DNA of 64,000 nucleotides from Madurella fahalii. Lineage: Eukaryota; Ascomycota; Sordariomycetes; Sordariales. Positions 56,377 to 64,000 of the stretch are shown here, one piece after another. How positions within the stretch are numbered: position 1 is the stretch's first letter; each line of letters starts with the position of its first letter. The stretch lies in the NCBI GenBank assembly GCA_029876055.1, contig CM056876.1, positions 744,001 to 808,000 of the forward strand, written 5' to 3'. A program made the translations under genes and the position numbers. Under the pieces are notes generated by a model. It ran no database searches. It saw nothing but the letters and a program-made list of their open reading frames with translations, and had not been told where the DNA came from.

Positions 56377-58238
56377 ACGTATATTATAAGCGAACGGTCC
56401 ATATAAGCGAACGGTCCACTTTCTACAACCCTACAAATACTATCTGCAATTGCAACACAACAACACTAGGAACCAACGATAATTACATTAGAAACAGCTG
56501 AATCCGAGGATTCTGCAGCCTCCCGGCAAGTACGCGCATTATGGCCAGGCTTGCCACACACACCACAACACCGAACCTTCGTACGACCCCCCCCTGTACT
56601 ACTACCTTCTGGCTGTGTATCTCCCACTACCTCCCTACCTACGGCCTTCTGGGCCAGTAGATCCTGTGCATCTTGTACAGTAAGTGACCCCCCAAGCTGT
56701 ATACGTGTTCTTTTAGCTCTCCGGCGCTTGCTTAGTGCCTCGTTGGCTTTGCGGAGCGAAGAGACCTCTGACTGTAGAAGAGCAACTTGGTGCATTACAG
56801 CCATTGTACCCTTGGTAAGTTGATCTACAGCAGCTAACATCGAAGTCGGAGAGCTGTTTTGATAGTTGGTAATGCGAGTCTTGATAAGTATTGACTGCGA
56901 TTTGGCTTCTCGGGGATTGTGTGGCGTCTGGAAGACCCAAGGTTGTACGGTATTCGACTGTAAGGCTGGGGGTGTTGGTGTACGAAGCTGTATATCCAGG
57001 GTAGAAAGTACCCTCTCTGGATTATACGGTACAAGGCCAGCCCCTACAAAGCCACCTTGTATATTGCTCTCTGTCATAGAAGCAAAGAAGGCTTCGCGGA
57101 AGGCACAGAGGAACTCGAGCTTGCTGATGTGGTTGATATACATACGCATTAAGTCCTCGATTTGGCGACCGTATACCTGCTTCAGTAGCCCAAAGCAGCT
57201 AATATCAAGTGGCTGGCACTTATAGGAAGAGTGCGGAGGCATACAGAGCGTAATAATATTGTTCTGCTTGCAGTAGAGCTCGAACTCGGTCGAGTAGTAG
57301 CTTTCGTAGCCGTCGAGGATCAACAACCGGTATATGCCCTTTTTCCGGGATTTTGAGTGGTAGTCGAAGTGCTTGATCCAATCTAGGCCTACTACATTGG
57401 TAGTCCAGCCATTATCGGTAGTCGCAATACGCCAGTTAGCTAGAAGGTTGTACTCTCGGTACCAGTTAGCAAGGTAGTAATGCCCGGCCAAGATAATGAA
57501 GGGAGGGATAACCCAGCCAAAGGCATTAACACCCTAGATCACTATTGCCCACTCGCGGTTGCCAGGCTGGGCTAGCTTTGCCTTACCATAGCCGTCGGAG
57601 GTTGTAATGACCATACCCACAGAGATAATCCCCATCATAAACCCAGTCTCATCGAAGTTATAGATATCGTCATCCACAATACCGTACTTGGCCTTAGTAT
57701 TCTGTACGAGTGCAAACCACTCGCCAATAACCTTTGGATCCTCGCACTTGGCCCTCTGGTAGTCGTACCGACGTGTCCAACGTATCCGGAGCTCTAGCTG
57801 GCGTTTAACGAAGTTGTAGGCCCAGAGCTTGCCGACAGGGGACGCGTCGCGTACACGTAGTAGTTAGTTGGCCATATCTTCCACACCACTCAGTCTAGGT
57901 AGGAATACACGCTCAGATAGTTCAACTATATACTGAACTATCGTCAGCTCTTCGAGATCCGTAAGCTTCCGCGAGTTGGCTGGAATATCGCATCGCATAG
58001 GCCGGCCCTTACAACGGTTGCGAAGAGTAGTATAGCTGACGTTGTAGACCTTTGCTGCACCTCGTAGGCTTAGGTTTTTGTCATTTTGAAGAGCGTCAAG
58101 GGCCAGGATTAGCCTGGCTTCCTTTGAAGTAGGAGGCATATTGGGTTGTTGAGAAAATCTGTGTTGAGTGCAAGGGTGGCGCGTCGCGTTGGAAAGTGGA
58201 CCGTTCGCTTATGTGGACCGTTCGCTTATAATATACGT
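56377..58238 (-). mobile_element. pogo/Fot-type DNA transposon, copy 3
   Basis: 1862 bp with TA duplications at 56375-56376 and 58239-58240. TIRs start ACGTATATT and carry two 17-bp iterons ATAAGCGAACGGTCCA, nearly perfect between both ends. Length equals copies 1 and 2 within three bases, but the iteron core differs from both. Confidence 0.93.
56466..58139 (-). pseudogene. transposase pseudogene of pogo copy 3
   Basis: Starts MPPTSKEARLILALDALQ at 58139. Domains in order: Psq-type HTH (YNVSYTTLRNRCKG), CENP-B-type HTH, DDE core with NFDETGF, LDGYESYYS and LDISCF, a coiled-coil-prone stretch and the C-terminal knuckle CCGVCGKPGHNARTC. It ends VIIVGS at 56466. In about 558 codons I see two stops: a TAA after EDMAN (near 57866) and a TAG in AIVI.GVNAFG (near 57532). 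Both fit Gln codons hit by C-to-T. Otherwise the frame is intact, so inactivation looks recent compared with copy 1. Confidence 0.9.
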
Positions 58239-58240
58239 TA

Positions 58241-59920
58241 TAGATAACCGAGGCTAAAGAGTACCATGACAATTCCGCCCTCAATTTCGTCGAGCTTGTG
58301 GGCCAGTAAATGTATGTGGAGACTCGGGTAGCTCAGTAGGGCCGGTATTGCAGTAGCCTGGTTGGTAGTGGCGGCAGGGTGTCGTGGATGTTATTATGAG
58401 GATTCGAGGTGATGGGAAGAATTGGGGTTGAGAACGGAAGGTGCTTCAATTGGTTGCTTTCAGTCTCTCCACTCAGATAAGGGAGAGTCCGTGGTAACGT
58501 AAAGTGATGTGAGTTGTGACAACCATCGGGGGCTTGAAAAATTAGGCTAATTTATTCTCTTTCTGCTGGTGGCCGAGTTGTCCATCAAATGGAGTCATTG
58601 TACGCAAGCGATGCATCTGGCAAACAGTCGGCATGGCCTTTCGGCCAAACCCTTTGTCTAATATCTAGAAGTGTCCCTGCCGTTACAACGCTGCTCCCAA
58701 GCCGCTATTGACCTGGACAGGAGGAGCGGCAACGGGCTGTCAAGTTTGTTGTCAATGTTATGTCTCCTTCTTTTCAGAGAACATACGTCTTTTTTTTTTT
58801 TTTTTTTTTTTTTTTAATAGATATTCGGAAACTGGTACGCTTCTCTTGCTTTGTTCGCAGCTACCATCTTTAGCCGCCTTTCCAGAACAGTCTACCCCCC
58901 TAGGAACCGAATCAAGTCCCAGTACGCAGATGTGGTTTCTCTAAATCCATGACGTACATCTCAATTTCGCATTCTTGTGCTCAGAGGTTTGTTTGCCAGC
59001 GGTGTAATAGGGGAAGCGACGTCAGGCGCGATGAGGAATGATAACTGGGGAGAAGCAAAGTACGGTCAATACTAAGAGCTGTATGTTTTAAGTCGTTAGT
59101 CGGAACCCAACGGTACCACCTCTGATTGATTCATGTTCGATAGTGAATCACACTTCTGCCAACACGTCACCGAGCCTCTGCCTGGAACTTACCATATCGC
59201 ATCAGGCCAGGACAGCGCGCCCTGACTTACCAGTTCTCACAACCAATGCGAAACTTGTCATTCTTTCCGTTTCTCCAGGCTCACCTTCGACAGCTTCAGC
59301 TACACAGATTACATCTCATTAGGTATCTTTTCATGGTCCCAAAGCCACCGCCGTCAGACTTACTCTTCAATTTCCGTCTTCCTAGGCCTAGCACGTAGGT
59401 ATCAGAGTTGCACCATAGACGTATCTTCCGGAGGGGGATCTGCTACGAATTCGAAAACTCCTTGTTGACGCATGCGATAACTACCCCGGTATGGCCGATA
59501 TCCCGTTCTCCTATGTGATATGCCGTGAGTAAGTACCTCTGACCCATGCCGGGGGTGCAATGGTGGCGGAAACTGCAACCCCGTTAATACTACGCAGTAA
59601 TTAAGCGAAAATGATCCGATAAGGACTGTTTCGGCGTTCTGATCTGGCCAATAAGCTGTTGTTCGTGGGACTTAGTAGAGGTCTGGAATAAATGACGCAT
59701 CTTTGCATATATGCACTGGCGGGTTGCGCGCTGACGTGCTATTGACGTACTACTGTAGCTTTAATTACCTTGTCTCTCAACTTGCACCAACCGAGGAACA
59801 CGACGACGACGACTGCCAAGAACGCTCATTGAATACAAAGCTGGAGAGCCACCCACTGTTGCCCTGTTGGCTGCCCTAGTAAGCAGACAAGAACACCTAC
59901 CCGGCTGCCAGCACTTTTCC
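58241..59920. other. intergenic, no gene seen
   Basis: A run of 26 T lies at 58790-58815. The region before 59921 should hold the promoter of the sulfite-oxidase-like gene. Confidence 0.45.
58790..58815. repeat. poly-T run (26 bases)
   Basis: Uninterrupted T26 in an intergenic region; prone to slippage and sequencing error. Confidence 0.9.
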
Positions 59921-61668
59921 ATGCCTCCCGCAGAACCCAACACACTTCCGTTTAGGCCAAAGGGGGAGATACCGCATTTTGCGGAGGAGCGGGATGGCTG
60001 GAAAGGATACATCGAATGGGAGCAGTATCCGGAGAAGAAGAAGCAGGTGCAGGAGCTGATGAAGAAATACGATTTTCCAGAAGTACGTCCGGGACCGCTT
60101 ACTGGCACATGTGTGTCAAACCATGACTTACCTTTATGTTTGCATCAGCCGCCCGAGTTTCAGTTGGCCCCTTTACCAAACACGAATCCCATCCTTTCTG
60201 GCGAACGCTGGAAGCAGTATCATTATGCTTGTGGACTGGACTATATCCCCAAGGGCAGCTGGGAGACAGTGCTCCGAGAGAAGTCCGCCGATATGATCCA
60301 TGTGCTGCAGTTCCCGTACAATGGCGAGCCACCGGGTGTAAGTGGAGCCGCAACTAGCGGGAGCCATCTTTACTACTAGTACTCATTCGTATTTTAGGAT
60401 CGACTCATCCAGACCGAGATGACAGACAACAAGGATCACTTCGTCCGAAACCATGGCGGCATCCCAGACATTGATGCTGACAAATTCTCGCTCGAAATTG
60501 CCGGACTGATCAAAGACCCAAAGACCCTGACCCTAGGGCAGCTCAAGGACGAGAAGCTTTTCCCGCGCCAGAGCAACATCGTGACGCTTCAGTGCTCGGG
60601 CACCCGTCGCATCGAGCAGATCCACGAATATCCGGGCGACGGCGACGAGCTGATCAATGCTCCGTGGGGCGAAGGTGCCATCAGCACTGCGCGCTGGACA
60701 GGCGTGAGCCTCAAAAAGGTCATCAAGTACTGCGGTGGGCTGATAGATGGCGCCGACAACATCGAGTTTTATGGCGCCGACACATACTTCAAGAAGGGTA
60801 ATGTGCACAACTACATTGTCAGCGTGCCGTGGCGCAAGGTCAAGACAAACGAAGTGCTTCTTGCCTGGGAGATGAATGGGGAGCCGCTGCCCAAAATTCA
60901 CGGATACCCGCTGAGAGTGATGGTGTACGGGTATATCGGCGCCCGAAGCGTCAAGTGGCTGTACAAGATTCGCGCCATCCGGCGTCCAAGCACCGCACCG
61001 GTGCAGCTGAAGGAGTACCTCTACTACACCCCTCAGATCGGGAAGCAGAATGCGCAGTACAGCAACGGGTTCTCGATTCAGGACATGCCTGTCAGTTCGG
61101 CCATCATCAGTCCCAAGAACATGGATCAGATCATCCACGACGGAAAAATCACTCTCAGGGGCTGGGCATACTCCGGGGGCGGGCACTGGCCGGTCCGAGT
61201 GGAGGTCAGCGGGGATGGAGGGTCCATCTGGTACGAAGTTCCGCCCGAGAACATGAGCACCAAGTACTTCTATGCCTGGAGACTCTGGAAGATTGATCTC
61301 CCCGTCGATGCAGAGGGCTGGCTGGAGCTTTGCGCGAGGACCTGGGACAATGCCATGAATACGCAGCCCACATACGTGAGGAGCGCTTGGTGAGCGGCCC
61401 TGTACCGTCCTGATTTTGGGTAGTTTGAGCACTAATGGGCCTGCAACTCTGCAGGAACTGGGATCTCCATGTCACCTCCTCGGCCCATCGTGTCAAGATC
61501 TACAGCATCAACAGGTCGAGGCCAGCGACAGCGGCGAGACTCAAACAGCTGGAAGATGCGAATACGCCGATTGTGCCGATTACGCGCCCGATTCACTTTG
61601 ACTTGGAAACGGATGACGAGTATCTGAAAGCCATGCGGTCTCGAGCGTGGCGTGACCCACTCGAGTAG
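59921..61668 (+). CDS. sulfite-oxidase-like molybdopterin enzyme
   Basis: Exons 59921-60082, 60149-60337, 60398-61389 and 61455-61668 total 1557 nt, in frame, 518 residues. The start is the first ATG of the frame (MPPAEPNTLPFRPKGEIP). The molybdopterin fold is shown by DHFVRNHGGIPDIDADKFSLEIAGL, the molybdenum-ligand Cys183 in VTLQCSGTRRIEQ, and PLRVMVYGYIGARSVKWL. The dimerisation domain reads ITLRGWAYSGGGHWPVRVEVSGDGG...WRLWKIDLP. There is no cytochrome b5 or NAD domain, so it matches the short plant-type sulfite oxidase rather than nitrate reductase. The ligand motif has S-G-T where sulfite oxidases usually have A-G-N, so the substrate may differ. Ends WRDPLE, not a classical peroxisomal signal. 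Confidence 0.9.
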
Positions 61669-62099
61669 GTCCAGGGCATCAGCAAGCAACTTGCGCTCAG
61701 CTTGTACCTTAGTAGTACGGTTGCGATAGCTTTCTATCGACAGAATACCTATATTATCTACACGTGTAGGACGAGCATCAACATCCGATGTGGATGTTTT
61801 GCAGTGCCAAACAGGGATAAAACCTGAGTTTGATCAAAATCCAAGCTAATGGAAGTGAATCGGGAGTGATGGCGCAGTCGACTTTGCTGTGCCGAGTTCG
61901 GATGCTACCACTCACACTGCATCTAACTGTGATGACGTGATAGAGTAGCATTTACTGGCAGTGATGATGCGTAGACCTCCCTAAAACGTTGAATAAATGT
62001 TTTATGCATTTGTCTCTACAATGGGCACCACAACGAACTCCTCCACGACACTCCCTTTAGATTTGCTGAATCAACGAGAAAGATAGGCAGAACTGGAAA
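61669..62099. other. short intergenic region
   Basis: Separates two genes in the same direction; no gene, repeat or motif recognised. Confidence 0.5.
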
Positions 62100-64000
62100 A
62101 TGTCTTCAGTGGGTTGAACAACCGATGATATTTTGCAAAACCGCCTTTCCCGCCTCTCTCCCCCTCGAGACAGCCGGTGCTTGCTAACACGAGCTATGAC
62201 TGGTAGGACGATGCCCCCGTATATACGCTAGCAGAAGGTACAACTAGATTTTCTCGTCCTCTGAGCAAGAGCCCCACGTTGTAGCTCGAGACTAACGATC
62301 TCTACACAGGGCGGCCTGTTCATGATCCATCCGCCGCAACTCTCCTCCGCGGTGGCAAGCCCCGCGGAGGAGCACTGGCACTTCTCGAAGACACCCAGCT
62401 CATCGAAACTCTTGCTCATTTCCCTCGGGAGAGAATCCCTGAAAGGTAACGTTCTATGCGAGAACCTTCAATAACGAATGTCCATTTTCTGACTTCCGGT
62501 CCAAAGAGTTGTGCACGCCAAGGCGGCAGGGGCTTGGGGCGAATTTGAGTGCACTCACGATGTTTCGGACTTTACATCTGCTGCCTTTCTGAGCGAGGTG
62601 GGCAAGAAGACCAAGGTCCTGGCGCGGCTATCTACGGTGGCTGGAGAGAAGGGGTCCTCTGATACCACACGCGATATCCGCGGGTTCGCGGTCAAAATGT
62701 TTACAGAAGAAGGCAACTGGGACTTCGTGGGCAACGACCTCCCTGTCTTCTTCATTCGAGACCCTGTCAAGTTTCCGAGTCTCAACCGATCCCACAAGCG
62801 CCACCCGCAAACCAATGTCCCCGACTCGACCATGTTCTGGGATTTCCACAACAACAACCAGGAGGGCGTTCACTGCCTTATGCAACTCTTTGGCGGGCGC
62901 GGCGTCCCAGAGTCCCTCCGTAACATCAATGGCTACGGGAATCATACTATCAAATTTGGAAAACCAGAAGATGGCACGTTCAAATACGTCAAAATCCACT
63001 TCAAACCCGATGCGGGGATCAAGACGCTGGATCACTCCGAAGCTTTGCGGCTGGCGGGAGAAGAACCGGACTACCATATCAAGGACCTCTACAATGCTAT
63101 CGAGCGAGGCGAGTATCCATCGTGGACCATGTACTTCCAGGTTATGGATCCAAAGGAAGCCGAAACTTATCGGTGGAACATCTTTGACATAACTCGCATC
63201 TGGCCGCACAAGGATTACCCCCTGCGGCCCATTGGTCGACTTGTTCTCAATCGCAATCCCGACAACCATTTCCAGGACATTGAGCAGGCCGCTTTCAGCC
63301 CCAGTAACATGGTTCCCGGCATTGGACCCAGCGCTGATCCCATGTTGCAGGCCCGCATGTTCAGTTACCCGGATGCAGCCAGATACCGGATAGGTCCGAA
63401 CTATCAGCAGTTGCCATGCAATCGCGCCGCCAACGTCTACTCGCCTTTCCAACGCGACGGGCCAATGCGGGTCGATGGAAACTATGGGGCTGATCCTGAC
63501 TACGGTAAGTCGCCCCAGGCTGCTTTCAGTCGACCGTATTCCCCATGCATAAGACTGCAAGTTTCTCGCTGGACTAGTAGCTGGACTAAAAAAAAAAAAA
63601 AAAAAAAAAAGGATTGGAGAGCCCATGCTGATTCCCACTCTTTTCACTCACAGTACGCTCTTCCTTCCGCTCCCTTCGTCTAGGCCCTCCGGATGTTGCT
63701 CACGATGAGTGGGTGGGCAAGGTGACGTTGTTTTCGTCAGAAGTAACAGATGAGGACTTTGAACAGCCCCGTGATCTTTGGAGGATTTTCAAGAGCAACG
63801 GCGAAGACAAGAAATTTGCCAGCAATCTTGCGGCCCATCTTGGCAAAGCACTGCCCCAGGTGCAGGAAGCAACGATTGAGATGTTTAATCGGGTCGACAA
63901 GGAAGTCGGGGAGGCGATACAGCATGCTCTCGACCATGTGAAGAGCACTGGAGGCGCCGGGATAGAGCATGGAAAGGCCCCTCTGGTCAAGGTGACTTCG
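62100..64000 (+). CDS. haem catalase, 3' end outside window
   Basis: Exons inferred: 62100-62108, 62207-62237, 62310-62445, 62507-63504 and 63684 to beyond 64000. The start gives MSSDDAPVYTLAEGRPVHDP; the 9-nt first exon is the least certain part. Catalytic residues are present: His62 in RVVHAKAAGAWGEFE, Asn135 in FVGNDLPVFF, and the proximal haem ligand Tyr346 in RMFSYPDAARYRIG. The core NIFDITRIWPHKDYPLRPIGRLVLNRNPDNHF is typical of monofunctional catalases that split hydrogen peroxide. There is no signal peptide, so it is probably an intracellular or peroxisomal form; its C-terminus is cut off. The fourth intron holds a run of 23 A (63588-63610). Confidence 0.93.

Noticed and set aside
58316..58390. 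GGGTAGCTCAGT-like word suggested a tRNA gene.
   Set aside because: No acceptor stem or T-loop could be paired around it.

Overview
The window looks like nuclear DNA of a filamentous ascomycete (Pezizomycotina, probably Sordariomycetes). Genes have several short GT-AG introns. The protein types are typical of such fungi: a GH55 beta-1,3-glucanase, a GPI-type aspartic protease, a DUF2235 protein and Mid2-like wall proteins. Every transposon copy carries the scars expected of repeat-induced point mutation (RIP). Species cannot be set from the sequence alone.

Layout. 1-1.4 kb: 3' end of a HET-related membrane protein. 2.3-19 kb: a transposon block, AT/TpA-rich and full of TAG/TAA stops. It holds a pogo/Fot-type DNA transposon with perfect 43-bp TIRs (2350-4209), relics of a Tad-like LINE and of another pogo copy, a 10 x 20-bp minisatellite, a solo LTR (7246-7600), a complete but dead Ty3/gypsy chromovirus (7665-15695, target duplication GGAGG) with an extra antisense reading frame, and a second pogo copy (17034-18896). 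19.2-54.9 kb: gene-rich DNA with GH55 glucanase, zincin-like secreted metalloprotease, a 638-aa protein of unknown function, a 473-aa orphan, a small charged protein, a DUF2235 hydrolase, a family-4-type glycosyltransferase carrying an in-frame amber codon, a putative metallopeptidase with a jacalin-like end, an aspartic protease, a Mid2-like membrane protein with a frameshift, a citrate/ArsB-type permease and a multi-pass membrane protein. 56.4-58.2 kb: a third pogo copy. 59.9-64 kb: a sulfite-oxidase-like molybdoenzyme followed by a catalase cut by the window end.

Exon structures were worked out by hand from splice signals and reading-frame continuity; total lengths divisible by three support most of them. 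Several secreted or wall-acting proteins (GH55, two proteases, Mid2-like sensor) share the gene-rich part, but nothing shows they form a cluster. The most unusual items are the antisense frame of the chromovirus, the tandem 17-bp iterons in the pogo TIRs whose cores differ together with the transposase recognition helix, and the very long cysteine-rich tail on the GH55 enzyme.
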